DNA of 64,000 nt, from positions 6,256,501 to 6,320,500 of the forward strand of contig JAZGTH010000062.1 in assembly GCA_036877525.1 (NCBI GenBank), in the 5' to 3' direction. Numbering within the stretch: position 1 is the stretch's first letter; every line of letters starts with the position of its first letter. The position numbers and the translations under genes are program-made. The notes below the pieces were generated by a model. It was not told the origin of the DNA. It ran no database searches and saw only the letters and a list, made by a program, of their open reading frames with translations. Shown in pieces: positions 36,274 to 50,108 of the stretch. This DNA is from Chromobotia macracanthus (Eukaryota; Chordata; Actinopteri; Cypriniformes; Botiidae).

Positions 36274-39200
36274 ATTTATACATATGTATGTGTATATATA
36301 ACTTGTGTGTGTTCATGACTTGCAGTGTGTGTTCACTCCTCACCAGTGATGGGTTAAATCCAGAGGTCACATTTCGGGTATAGGTTACCATATCTGACAA
36401 ATATGTCACTTTCACTGTCACTCGGGTGGCAAAATGTTTTTTGCGACCCTGATTTTTGCTACCCTGACTTTTTTATACGCTATAATAAAAGAATCTAAAA
36501 CATAATAATAGATTTTGTATTCCAGAGTTTCCCATGGTTTTGCGGCCTTCCCATGGTTTCCCATGACGTGTTTAAGAGAGAAAAAAATCAATGATCATTG
36601 TAGAGTTATTGTTATTTATTTCTGTTACTAATAAAGTAGGTGAAGAAGGCCTCTTTATGCAGTTAACAATGTTAACACCCAGTCCATAGACCTATAGTAA
36701 CCTTAAGTTACATGGGCTTACTGAACCAAAGCTGACTGACTTGTTCTATTACAGAAGATTGCTAAGATGGCAAATTAGTTAATTCCATTCAGACAATAAA
36801 CGATAATGTTAATCCATCAAGATCCAACTGTTAATGATGAAAGCCAAATTAACTTCTCTAATGATCTTTACTTCCACCTCTGTCGTCCTGGTGCAGATAT
36901 GCAAAGACATTAAGTGGCTCAAGGTCTGAAACCTCTTTAATACTTTACCTTTAATACCTTGAGAGTATTACTAATGGCTCACATTGGTCAGTTAATTGAT
37001 GAATTTGGACATGGTGATTGGTGGATAAATGGCACATGATTGGAAGTGAGCTACAGAAAGGAGGTTTGAGAGCATTACTGGATGTAAATAAAGAACATGT
37101 AGACATTTGAGACATTCCTTTCATTTTAACCTTAACCAAACACAAACCTGGAGAAATACTAGATAAATGAAAACACAAAAACCCTTATTTCATATTCTTG
37201 CCACCACACAATCCCACAGTTACCACCCGAATGATCCTGGTAGTGAAATCAATCTTATTATTTAGTTAACTAGTTGCTAGTTAACTTCTTCATGTGTAAT
37301 GTTTCTTTACAGTGTTATTGGGACAACGGGGACAAAAATACTGTAGCAATCATAGGGAACTCTAGCCAATACTGCCCTCAGTATGCTACACCACAAATTC
37401 CTCATCCAGGTCAGATCAGGAGTGTTTAGATCTTTGAGTATCTTAAGGATTCTAGATTCTGTAGGTTCTGAAGTACTTTCTCTTTTTATCTGTTTCTTCT
37501 TTTTTATGGGCCTTGGATTACAGAGGGGTTTTATTGTAAAGATGTGTTTACACAAGTGGGGAGCTGATATACTTTATGGTCCTGATAAAGGTTTATGACT
37601 AAAAGGCCCCTTACCTTTGCATGGTGTAAATAAAGTGGATAGTAGTAGCAGCGTAACTGATATTGGCTTTCTTACTGACAGGGTTGGTAACATTTGTCTA
37701 AGCTAACAATCCCACTCATTCTTTCATCATATTCACATTTAGTCAGCATTTCTTATTGTTCAAAAAAGTTTCCACAAAAAGTTATTCAGAAAAGTTTCCA
37801 CAAAGTTTTGATTTGTACTTTGTGCACACTGACCAAGATACACAACATTATTTGGGAAATTATCATGTACCACATATCAAAGATTGTTATACTTTACAGG
37901 ATGTACATCAGCAATACAATGATGAAACGCTGTCTTGTCTGAGTATGTATCATTTTCGTCCTATGAATACAATAAATACAACAATTTTACAAACAAAAAT
38001 TGTTTGTCCTGTTATGTTCATTAAGTAATGTTATTTTGTGTCTGAAAGGATAAAAAAGGATACAAAAAATGATTTTGTAACATTCAGTGTACACAGGCGT
38101 CTTAGACGTGTCACAGGCGGCATATTGAATCTTAGCTTTTGAGTTGTCATTTTCTTTCAGTTGAGAAGTCAGTGATTTGCTGAAGTAAATTGAAGTTTTT
38201 CATAACATTATCTTACAGTCAGATAGCTACGTTAGTAAGATGCCGTCTCTGGACTTTTTCCGGCACTGTTCTTGTTACACATTTCCTGCTTCACTTGGGC
38301 ATCTGTTTTTTGACCGTAGCTTGCGTATATGTATGACATACATCTGTGGCAGGGATGGGAGGGGTTCAGGACCCTCAGACCCCATTGGACAGGAGGTCCC
38401 AAAGGGACAACCTTCATGCTAAAGTGACAGGGCGAGACACTGTCCTGACAGCCTCCACTGTACACCAAGCAGCTTGTCCTTTCCGTGCAGAGTGTAACAA
38501 AAGTGTGTGTGTGTGTGTGAGTTTGCGTTTAGGGCGAGGGATTCCATTGCGTGCTTTCTCTCGCGACCTCTCACGCGAGCCCAGACGTCTGACTGAGAGC
38601 TGTACCCCCAACCCCCTTCTACTTTCCATCTCTCTCACCTCCAGCTGTCTCTCCAGAGAGTTCGAGTAAATACTGACAGGGTTCTTAGTTTGATAGAGGG
38701 CTTGTATTGATCCCTTCACCTTGTGGCATGTGAATACCAAACACAGCAGAAATGAGAATGTGTCTGTTTCCATCAGGAATTATGTGGTGGATAAATTGCA
38801 GCCCCCTTAAGAATGTCAGTGCAGTGTTTTAGAGGCTTGTTATTAATTATGTCTGTATTTAAATGTCACCAGTTACATTATTTCAAATACCTGAGTGCAT
38901 TCTGTGTATTGAAGACAGACAGCTAAGATTGTCTGAATTGATAAAACCTGGCTAAAGGTCAGAGGTCAGTCGGGGCAGTGTTTTATTGCTATTTTTTGTT
39001 TCTCCTCTAAATAGATAATATTAATAATACCAAACAAAGCAAATGTGGTTTGTGCTGTAATGCATTTGTTTTCATTTAAAAAGCAATTCTTTGTTTCAAA
39101 CACTAATTTTATATGAGAACTGAGCAGTTACCCATTTGTGCTATATGCCTTGTACATTGTATTTTATGCATACAAAGACTTTTGTTATTTGAGGCTCAGG

Positions 39201-39303
39201 TGACATTACCCTGCTAGAGTTCATCTTCAGTACGTCTCTCTTTGTATCTGTGTGGCGTATGTCTCAGGCCGTTATCCTGGATAAGAGACTCCCATACATG
39301 GAT

Positions 39304-39722
39304 TTACATTGCTAAATTATACCCAGGGAGTTTTGTGGGAAATCCAAGCCTCCGATAAAAGAGTTTGTCCTCCATCTGAACCAGGCAAATAGGAAAACCC
39401 TGTCTTTTGGGCGTAATTCCTGCATCTTTAGCAAATGCCCCGGTTTGTGTGGGAAACAAAAGCGGCCAACCATGCTTGCATTCTTTTGAAATGCACAGAG
39501 AGCTTTCATAGGTATAAGCTGACAAGATTCTAAAGCCTCCTTTTGCAACAGTGCATCTAAATTTCCTCCATTGTCCTCGAGTGAGCTGATATAATGTGCC
39601 TTCTGTACAAGAAACATCATGTAGTAGGATGAAATAAGGTAATCTGGGATATTGTGTAATGTGGGGCACTTAAGCTTTGATGTGTACATTTCTTGCAAAA
39701 TCACAAGAAAGTCTGTTATCAT
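39304..39722 (-). other. Two overlapping unassigned open frames
   Basis: Two minus-strand frames, 39304-39669 (121 codons) and 39312-39722 (136 codons), are both open across the same 400 bases. Neither peptide shows a domain I recognise. Two frames open together suggests low stop-codon density from composition, or a conserved non-coding element, rather than a gene. Confidence 0.12.
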
Positions 39723-42079
39723 TAAAGACTTCAGATACAGCTAGATTTCAATTCTAGCTGGGTTGTCATGTCATAGTCACATGACTGCAGGGTCACTGAG
39801 GAGGCCGGGGGAATGGTCATAGTTTAAGAACCCCAAGAGTAAAAATGCATCCTTTATTGCAAAATGCATCCATCATTGTTCTTGTTGCCTTTAAATGTGT
39901 CTGAACAACTTCGCTCTTTCATCAGTCCACTCTGTAATCTGCTGAAACAGAATCTCTTCATACTGGTGCAATCTAATCTTCTTCACACATAGTTTGTAAA
40001 GCATTTGATCTGCATGGTCATCGTTTTTAAAGTGCATTTTCTTTACCCATAATGCGTATGCTTTTATTAAACTTTAATGTCACACACTTCAGTGCAGCCC
40101 ATGCGTTCCTCAGTCTCCTATTCAGATATTATAAATAATACTATACCTGCTTATAATCCATCTCTTGATTCCTATTTGAGTTGACATGACTCAGCCATGA
40201 AGTTAAAATCAACATGAAATGGCATTCGCAACCCAGGAGGGATGCAAGGTTTCTATATGACAGTTGTTAGAAGAGAGGGGTTAAAAATAGTCTTTGATGA
40301 ATAATACATCAGTTCACCGATGGATCATGCACAATAGAACTAGGAATGTGTGTTAAGAAAGTTACATTTAGATTTTGCTTGATTGATGAAATTGATTTAA
40401 AGTATATGGTGTATTTTCTGTCATTGCCAACATGCATGCCTACAAAAGTAACTGTATTTTTAAGGTCTAGCAGTACACTTGTGTGTAGTTTGCCCTAAAT
40501 GTGTCTTGTTTTTAGGACATTGGTTTGTGTAATGCTGATGTGACTTGAAAACAGTCTGTTTCGTTCAGTCTAGTTCACTTGGGATTTACTTGCCATGAGT
40601 TCTATGTGTTTTATGTTTCTTGTTTCCTATATATTTGTTTTTCCTTGCTTGCATATTGAAGCTGCACCACTGGTCAATTTATTACCACACGCACAGGCTC
40701 AGTATAACACTTAATTAAGGCCAATAAAAACTTTGCGTATGAAATATTTAAGCAAGTTCTTCTTAACATGATCTCTTCTGGTGTTTTCCCTGATGGCTAG
40801 TTATGGATTTTAGAACAAACTTCAAAAGCCTCACAAATTCTCACTGTTATCCCATCCACGTCTCATTGCCCTCATACAAAGAAGCGTGTGTCATTACCAC
40901 AGTGTTTAATCGGGTGTTCTATCTGTCTAGCACAACTAGGAAAGCTCCAGCTCAGAGGCCTTGCAAGAAGGTCTTACCGCTACGCAGGACTTTTCCGACA
41001 CCTTTTACGTTTCATCTTTCCCCCCTTCAATTGTCACTTTCAAAGCCAGACGCAGGCAGAGAACCTGATTAGGTCAATATAGCCAAATGCTTTCATGTTT
41101 CCGTTCCAGATGCCTGTCTTGATCTTGGCCTGTCTGCCACTCTGTGGTATTATATTGTGCAGGACTCCCCATGGTCCTTAATTCTTATTCATCACTGCTC
41201 ATCACTGACACATGGCATAAAAATGAAAATAGATGCAAAATAATTTGTTTTTGATCTCCACTTAAAGACATTTATTTATGATGAAATACTGAAGAAGAAC
41301 AACTGAGAAGATTCCATGTGTTGTTTAAAAAGACAATATAATTTGTCAGTGAGTAGTGTGAGTAGTCCATTTTTTTCTCTGGTTGTGAAACTCTGGTTGT
41401 GAATTGGTGGGTGAATTGAGATCATGTTTCTTGTTGGCTGTTTAGTTTTTAAATTGTTCATTCAGTTGTGCTTCTACTCCCAGTTCAGACACACATATAT
41501 GCATTATAGGGGAATGAAGTGCTTTGTGTTCACAAGGTTGAAGGTTCGAGTCTGGCCAGCACAATGTCCTGATCTCATATTTACTTTTTTTCTTTCCCTT
41601 TCTATTACAATGTATGGGACATACATCCATTCCATAAATAAATATGTAAAAAACATCATTCTACCACATTTCTTAGAGAATATGACAGATCTTTAACTGC
41701 TGTCAACAGACTTTTTATGCACTCCAGGGGTCTAATTCCTCAGTATAAAGGGGCTTTAGGGGAAAATTGCCCTATTATGTAAGATTCAGACGTGCTGTAA
41801 GAGGGAATGAAAGGGGACATGAGATTGAGGTTTGTGCTGGCTGTGAGTTTTACATCGGGTGAGTGGTAAAGTAAGCTGATGCACTTTAAGCTGATTAAGG
41901 GTTGGTTAGGTTAGTGTCCCTGTTTGAACCAGAGTGGTAGGGGGAGGGGCTGACATTAGCTGCTGCCCTGGGCAGTAGATGAGCACAGGCAAGTCCTGCC
42001 AGACCAGAAGTCTCTCAGACTAAAGAGATGTGACCCACATGAAGTACTGACGCCAAAGGCTTAATGAGCTTGGAAGGAA

Positions 42080-42362
42080 GGTTGTAGAAAGACAGTGAAT
42101 TGTGTGTGTGTGAGTGCATGTGTATGCCTACTTAAAAATACTTTGAAAACAATTTTGTCCCCAGAAGTTAGCTGATTCTAACAGACTTTTCCTTTGGGAT
42201 ATTTGGGATGTCCCTATTTATTAAAAACACAATAAACTAAATAATGTTTAATAAACTTTTGTTATGTTTTGGATGTGGGTTATGTTAGTTAGTAATTGTG
42301 ATTAGCTGAATATAAAAACAGTAGAAGTCTATGGTATGTCTCTATTTACATAGCAAAGTAAA

Positions 42363-42445
<83 letters not shown>

Positions 42446-42680
42446 ATATCTACTGAATCATAATTTAGGGACCAAATTTTTACCCAGGAGTGAACTAAAT
42501 GTGACAAAAGTCCTTTTAGAGACATATAAACTATTTAGAGACATCTTCATTTGTTAAAATATTTAAACAATACTTCTCATAACTGTTTTAACATACTGTT
42601 TATAACTAGCTGTATGGAAAAACAATAGAAGTCTTTAAAATGCCCCTGTTTAGATAGCTAAGTAAAAGTGTGCGTACTTT
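42080..42680. repeat. Repeat copies flanking the long (GT)n tract
   Basis: Left unit: 'ttttgtccccagaagttagc', 'taaaaacagtagaagtctat', ending in GT. Right unit: 'agggaccaaatttttaccca', 'ggaaaaacaatagaagtctt', 'tagatagctaagtaaaagtg'. They are two diverged copies of one element joined by the microsatellite. Confidence 0.55.
42366..42443. repeat. (GT)39 microsatellite
   Basis: About 78 bases of uninterrupted GT. It sits between two diverged units of the same interspersed repeat. Confidence 0.97.
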
Positions 42681-43435
42681 TGATATGATATTTAAGTGAA
42701 GGTAAGATACAAATGTTCTCTGTTGAGGGGTCTAGAATGTACACGTTCTAGATTTTTAAGTGCAAAATGAATAATTCTAGAAGATGATGGAAATGAAAAA
42801 TGTTAAATAAGCAAACTGTACCTATGGATTCCAAATGGGTTCCCTAAAATAAAAAGCCAGTCATTATGAATAACATTGCTTAGGAATAAAAGTATTTTGG
42901 ACTTGAACAGTATCTTTTGAGCTTTTGCAGACCCTAAGAAAAAGAAGCAGATGTTGAGCCATCTTTAATATGACATATGCATTGATGAGTCTTTGCCACA
43001 CTACAAACCTTAGTATCAGTTTTTCTGTATGTGTGTACATGTGTGTGTAGGTTTGTTTGTGTGTATGCATGCGAGAGAGTGCATTCACAGCTGCTCTCCA
43101 TCATTTCCCCTGGGTGCTAGACAAACACTCAACAGATATAAGCCTGCTGTGTATAAACCTCTAACTGTAAATGCTGTAATACACTTAACCCAAGAACATG
43201 TGTTCTGATCCCGTGGGTTATAAAGCATCAGGTATGTGAACATGGAAATATGTGATTAAACTAACAGTGGAGTTAACTAGCGGTTTGCACCATATGTTTC
43301 CAAACTGATCCAACACATTGTTTCACATTGCTTATTAAAATCAAAGTACATATTCAATGTGTAGTCCATGTAAATGCTCAGAGGAAATTACAATGCAAAA
43401 TGCAAATAACTATTGAAAGTGTTGGAGATGTACAG

Positions 43436-43556
43436 TACATTTACATTAAATGTTTGCATTTGGCAGACATTTTTATCCAAAGCGCCTTTCCCCTGGGAAT
43501 CAAACCCGCAAGCTTTGTGTTGCTAATGCAGTGTTCTACCAAGTGAGCTACAGCTT
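43436..43556 (-). repeat. tRNA-derived SINE
   Basis: Minus strand: 'gtagctcacttggtagaaca' (A-box-like), 'gcgggtttgattcccagggg' (B-box), and tail 'cgctttggataaaaatgtct' then 'gccaaatgc'. Same family as the copies at 26105 and 49961. Confidence 0.82.
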
Positions 43557-45045
43557 TGTTTTGTTTTGTAGCATAGTTTGTATATATACAGTTTCATGTT
43601 AGCAAATGTTATCATCTGGTTTCAGGATCACACTAGATTAGTGAGTCTACTCTGGGGGGAAGGTGACAGCCAGTCTGTATGGTCCATAATGATGAGGTTA
43701 TTTCCCATGTTGAACATCTGTGCTTCACCTGATAGGATATCAGATGTCACTACTCTGTTAATGTTTCTATGTAGTCTATAATCTCTTTCAGATAACCCCA
43801 ACCCAAAACAAGCTGTGATTGGTGACTGGGCTTGATAACTTCACATGTACTCTGGCCAAAATAAACAGTAATGTGAGTTACTTTAGTCAGAAGTCTGGTT
43901 GCACAAGACCATCCAGAGGACTAGTGAAGTTAATCTAGCAATCAACACCATTTCAACACCATGCCTCGGTTTTTAACCAATAAAATAAGTTGTGGTAGGG
44001 GTATGTATTCCAAAGACCACAAAACAGACACAGAGTGGTTAAAACAAATGAAAACGGGTGTCAGTTGCTTTGCATGTGTTTCTCAAAGCGTGATGAGACA
44101 CTGTCAGGTCCAGCTGCTTTTGAAGCTTTATACACCTCCACCTTACAGAGCTGGAGCACCATTTACCCTCATGAAACCTTAATATCAGGCTAAGAGATCC
44201 AGTCTCAGCACAGCATAAGGTCATTCATCTGATCAAATAGGAAAATGTCAGTGATGGCTGGCGTACTGTTGTTATATGTTCTGCAGCTTGTGAGAACCCT
44301 TTAGATCTTCTCACATGGATTGTTAATGTCCTTGTGGGACTCTGTGGCAGAATAATCTGTCAGTCTGTTACATACGTGGCCTGCATACTTATTGCTCATT
44401 CAAGGGAAATTGAATCTGCACAATGCACAGTAGATTATCTAATATCTGGTCCCTAAATATGCTTCACATGTAGGTTTGGAAGCAGAACAGCACTGCATAT
44501 CTTTTCTATATAAAGGAGTGTCTCATAGACAATAGCAGAATAGTAACATGGCTCAACTTACCAATATAAATGTAACTGTTGGTAAGCTAATAATGGTACT
44601 CAACTCACTGTATGAGTTATTTTGTCATAGTAATGGTATATTTATTAGAATATAGTTACTTAAAAGTTATTAGAGAAATACAGATTATTATAAACTATAT
44701 AGAGGTACAAGACATGAGCTCTCCTGTGAAAACGTATTGTATGTAAAACTTGGTGTGTGAAATATTTTTCTAAAATAACACATTAGCACACTGTAAAAAA
44801 CAGGAGTAAGACAGAACTGTAAGATAGAACTAATGTAAGAAAACAGTTCTTCCAAATGGGCATAAGGGTTTTATCAATCATCAAATGATTTTTGCCACTT
44901 AACTAATAAGGTTATTCGGTTCATTATAATTACTGTGCTGAGTCAACCTCTTAAATTCAGCACAAAAATCTATATTTTGCTGAGTGGACGTGTTGAACCT
45001 AATGAGCAAGAGTAAAAAACTTTTCTCTGCAAAGCCAGGGGGGCC

Positions 45046-45170
45046 TCTTCCTGTAGCTCAACTGTTAAAGCATGGTGCTAAACACAGAGGCTGTGGGTTC
45101 GAATTTTAAGCCAACTAACAATTTAAGGTACAATCAGTAAATAAATGTTTAGCCAAAGCGACCTCAGTTT
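45046..45170 (+). repeat. tRNA-derived SINE, diverged copy
   Basis: 'ctgtagctcaactgttaaag' (A-box-like), 'ggctgtgggttcgaatttta' (B-box) and a decayed tail 'gtttagccaaagcgacc'. An older copy of the same family. Confidence 0.65.
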
Positions 45171-45639
45171 CTTTTAACAGTGCATATGAATTATTTTGAA
45201 TTTACCTGAGGTGATGTCTGTGACATCATCCCTATTTATCTTTGATAACAGATACAACGGGGCCACAGAGTATAGCAATGTAGCCCTCAGGAAAGCATTG
45301 AAGGTACACGTATGAATCTTCTTTATAATTTATTTTAATGTCATACCCTGCCACCAACTTGTTGGGTCGAGGCAGCAAAAGCAAGGTAGTTTTAAATGGA
45401 AGAAGAAGGAAAGACAAGGTGTTTTTGTGAGTTCAACATTCACTTTGCCATCTCAAAGACACATTTAATACACATACACAAGCAAACACACACTGTTTCC
45501 TGGAAGGCCTAAAGTACATCATCAAATAAACCATCAAACAGTGATGTTCGTCTGTGCCCAAAGCCTTACTGCTTTCAGCTTGCTTTTCTCTCTGTTTGAA
45601 TCTCAGACCACATCCAGGCACATCCTTAGCCAGGCTGTG

Positions 45640-45945
45640 GTGTGTGTGTATGTGTGGGTGAGTTTACCTAACCATTTAATGGTTACAAATTTGTTCCCAA
45701 AAGGCAGCAAAACCTGACTAATCTGAGCAAAGCTTCCTTTTGAGGACATCCTCATTTATAAAAATGCTATAAAAATGTCGTAAATTATTACAAATTTAAA
45801 AAACGTCGAACGTTTTCTGTTAGGGTTGTGTTGTAGTGTTTTTAACTAGCTGTGTATTAAAACAATAGAAGTCTATTAGATAAGTAAGTGTGTGTGTGGG
45901 GGGTGTGTGCGTGCATGCGTTTGTGTGTGTGCGTGTGCACTCTTT
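45640..45945. repeat. 'ttttgaggacatcctcattt' interspersed repeat
   Basis: Carries 'gttcccaaaaggcagcaaaa', 'ttttgaggacatcctcattt', 'attaaaacaatagaagtcta' and ends in a GTGTGTG/GTGCGTG run. It is related to the unit at 42444-42680 (shared 'taactagctgta/gt' and 'aacaatagaagtct'). Confidence 0.6.
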
Positions 45946-48900
45946 ATAAGCAGCGTGCTAGAGTCTCAAAAATCAATGGGGTATTTACATTTTGATGTCA
46001 GTCACTTTGTCCTCCAGGCTCAAATGCTATAATTCTCTCTCTCTCAATCTTATTGGATAATATGATTTGAAAAGGGCCCCATAGAAATATCCAGTGATTC
46101 AGCTTGCCATGTGTCTGTTGTAAACTAATGGCAAAGTGAGGTAGACTCACATGCGTGATGTATCTTTTGCGTTCTGGTCTGCTTTTGTTGGTATATTTGG
46201 ACTGTAGCAAGACGAGAAGTGCTAATTAAATATGATATATAAAGCTAAATTTGGTTATTCTTCATTCATGCAAGAGAGGGTGGTTTAAATGAGGTCAGGA
46301 AGAGACACGGGGCGCTTTCCACCCACACATACCCGCAAGTCAAAAGTGTTACTTTGTGAGAAATAGAATTAAGTCAGAGCTGAGTAAGATATGTAGAGCA
46401 ACAACAGGAGAAAAATGCGCTGAGACTGAGGGAAATTTACTGGGAATGAATTGTGCCCGCTATATCATCATTCATTTGCACGCACTGTCTGTGTTGTTTC
46501 TGCACCCGATTCACTAAAGAAATTATGCAAATAAGCTAACAGCACTAATGCTCGAAATGCAATTTGCATGTCGTTATTCCAGATCTTGCAGGCTGATTTT
46601 GAGCAGTACAGAAGCTTGTTGAAGATGAAGCAGACAACCACTGTCAGTCATAGTTTTGTAGGACCTTGTAGCTTTGTTCCACCACTGCAGTCTAGAGACC
46701 TGAGTTGACTCTGTGAAGAATGTTCTCACCTGCACTGTGCATCACAATGCATTTGATTATCATTGGATGAATTATACCTGCCATGGCCAATAGAAAATAT
46801 AGATATATACAGATATATGTTTAAAATCTTTAAGCAATGGCAATGACGGGTATTTCTGGTGCTCGTTCATTTCTTCAAATGGTTCAAATGTATTGAAATC
46901 ACCAGTTCAGTAAATTTTATATTCAGAAACCAATTAGAATCTTAGTAACACTAGTTAGTTTGACTAATATACATCTTGTGCATCTTATAATATATATTTA
47001 TAAATTATTTCATAAATTTCCTATTTTTCTTTCTATAATATGTAAAGCTGCTTTAAAAACACTATATAAATAAATTTGAATTCAATTCAATAGTTATGTA
47101 CAACATTTAATTGCAGACAAATGTTGTGAATGTAGATGTGTTTGTGCTAAAAATAGCAATAACGATCACGTGTCACAATCACAATACTTTGCATTTGATG
47201 GTGCAGCGCTATTTTGGTGCATTTAGCGTGTGGTTAAACAGGATGTTTCGTGCATGAGACAGGTTTTAAATTAAAATACAGTGTTCAAAGTAGCACAACT
47301 GTTTCGTGAACTGGTCCCTGAGAGAAAAAACCTAGATAAAATTTCTTACTGAGAAAAATGAGTGTTCCCATTAAAAAATGCCTACAGAAAGTCTTTCACT
47401 CAGCAAACCTGATGTCCCATTGCGTGTGTAAAGCAGGAATTCAGTTACTGTTAGTACTGCCTCAGTGGTAGATGCTTTTGTAGTTGTTACATAGTGTTTT
47501 GATTTCCTAGCACTTATGGCATCATTTGAACCATGAACTGTTTTCAAATCAGTTTGCCACTGAGGGTATCAACCAAAAATGAGGGTCAGTCTGACATATT
47601 TTTTCTCTGTGAAAAGAAAGCTTTTTTTCTAAGCTGTAATGAGGTCTAAGGTTAAACATTAGATTAAAAACAGAGCTAAACTCACCATCCATCAAACACA
47701 CCAATGAAATGTATACATTTTAACCAGAGTCTGTCAGTGGGTTGACAGACCCTGAAATAAATATTTGATTAAACACAATATCATAGGCAAGCACAATTAT
47801 TTTCCCCCTAGGCCTTCACACACATACATACACACTGTCCAGACAGGGTAGAGTGTGCGACCGGTCATTATATAGAGATATTGATTCAGAGTTTTGCATG
47901 TCCATTACACACTGTGTAATAAGTCATTCTTTGGGGTCCATGAAAAGCAAAGAACAATGTGTGAAAATGTAATGAAGGTGGAATAATGAAAGATTCAATA
48001 TAAAAACAGTTTTGTGGCTTTATAATGAAATGATGTTAAAACCATGGCACTTTGATAAACATCAAGTTTCAAAATGACTGCCATATTTATATATGGCATT
48101 TACCCAAAATACCTGACATGGTATTACCATGGTAAGTTTAGTAAGTGTAAAAGACTTGTGCTGTGACATCATGTCATTCAAATATTTGAAATACGTTAGG
48201 AACCTCTATGTGACATGCTAATTTCATGTAAACCATATTCAAATAGCATTTTTCATAATAGCGTATACCGTTTTTATGATTACATGTTAATTAAGACACT
48301 ACATGTAATATTTGTATTATATTTGTATGTTTTTACATAGTTTCTCTGTCATGCCAGAGGACCTTTGAAATTAAGTACGTTACTTTCTGCACAGAAAATG
48401 ATGGCAGTGGTGATGAGGCACAGTTGGTTTCATATTCAACCTATTCCACACTACCAGATCTGCTCCTTAAGCATTCGGTTGTAGTCAGCTACAAAGAGAC
48501 CAAGGCAACAATGAGCAGTAGATGGACATGTCACCATCATAATACAAAGAGGCTGATCTAAACAGCCTGTTTATGTGCATCTCAAAGAAATGATATGCAT
48601 TGCTGTCACACACATGAATCACTTCTCTTCCTAATCCAAATTTCTATTCAGCAATCCTTTCAGCCTGTTTTCCTTAAAGAAAACTTTACCCTGGTTATCA
48701 GCAGCTTTAAATTGCTCAAGTTCAATCAAACAGAGCTACAGTCTGAATGTTTTCACTGTTTGCTTGAAGCAAGTGCTGAAAGATTTGCATTATTGACCTT
48801 AGGTCTCCATTGTGTGTGTTTGATTGGGTGGATTACTGCTTCTATTACGGAGAAGATGGCCTTGTCCATCAAGTCAGGCGAGTGGGCCTATCAACAGCCC

Positions 48901-49960
48901 CAGAGACTCTGGAGATTTACCAGCTTTAAAAGTCCAAAGAAAAATGTCCAGATACCAAAATATCTCCTCAGCCTGAAATGAGATTTTAAACAGGCAAGAA
49001 ATCTTCAAGGGTCTTCCTCCAATTTAGAAACCTAAAGATTAATGTGTTGAGAAGCAGTGAAATTTGGATGGATGGATAGATTGACGATAGAGGGCAAAAA
49101 AGGAGATGCAGTTGGTGAGGCGAGGCGGGTGGAAGGCCTGAGATGTGAGGGTTGAAAGAAATGATGGGTATTTTACATCAAAAGCTGTCTTAAAGCAGCT
49201 TCTTTCTTTCATGGACCTTGGGGTCTTATCATAGCAGTTGCTTGTTGACAGTTGGCCGAGATGGGGGAAAAGTGGGTAGATTTATTTTGGACCCACAAGC
49301 TTGACAGTGATTGACAGCATGATCTTATGGTCTGATCTTCAAGTTTCTCTGTTTCCTCTTTTGAAATTGAAGGCTCTGTATTTAACACAATCCTTTCTCA
49401 GTCACTGCTATATTTTAAGACGATGACCTGGCCAAAAATCCAACTTTATGCTAAAGAATCCATAGTCTCATTCTAGTTGCAAGTTAAAATAGCCCATGAT
49501 TAATAGCATAAAAAATAATACAAAGATGTCACCACACTTTGGTGGAGGTCATTTCCTTCTCGGCTGTCACGGATGAACCTTAATGCTCATTCACTTTCAC
49601 CCTCCCCCAGAAACACTCTTCCTGTGTGTAGGTCTGCCATTGTTGGCCCAGGACATCCAGACATCAATTCCCCACTGAGGGACAGATGAAGGAAGGTCAG
49701 GGGTGTAGGTCATTTCTCTTCACACTTACAGCATAAATCTATCTTTGACTATCAATTGGCCTCCTCGTCTGGTTGTAAATAATGACACCATTGTTGAACC
49801 AATTCGTGTCCTGCGTCCGAGCGATAAGCCAAATATAGTTGTTTTGCCTTTACAGTGCAGACTTTGAAAAACTTCTAATTTATTTGTGGTGTGACCACTG
49901 ATTTCTCATCCACTTATCATTATATACAATTTATATATCTTTATATATGTCATCTAGGTG

Positions 49961-50108
49961 TTTCTGTAGCTCAACTGGTACCGCCTTGCATTAGCAATGC
50001 AAAGGTTGTGGGTTTGATTCCCAGGGGAACACACATACTAATCAAATGTATACCTTGAATGCACTGGAAGTCGCTTTGGATAAAAGCGCCCACCAAATGT
50101 GTTAATGT
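49961..50108 (+). repeat. tRNA-derived SINE, well-preserved copy
   Basis: 'tttctgtagctcaactggta' (A-box-like), 'gttgtgggtttgattcccag' (B-box), a spacer, then tail 'ggaagtcgctttggataaaa' and 'gcgcccaccaaatgtgtt'. It is the most intact of the four copies and gives the family structure: tRNA-like head of about 75 bases plus tail of about 65 bases. Confidence 0.85.

Noticed and set aside
42366..42557. Open frame made of Cys-Val repeats
   Set aside because: It is the translation of the (GT)39 microsatellite.
48595..48981. 128-codon plus-strand open frame as a gene
   Set aside because: No recognisable domain, no splice partner or promoter, and amino-acid content typical of AT-rich chance frames.
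26105..50108. tRNA genes suggested by A and B boxes
   Set aside because: All four have SINE tails and lack a paired acceptor stem, so they are SINE heads and not working tRNA genes.
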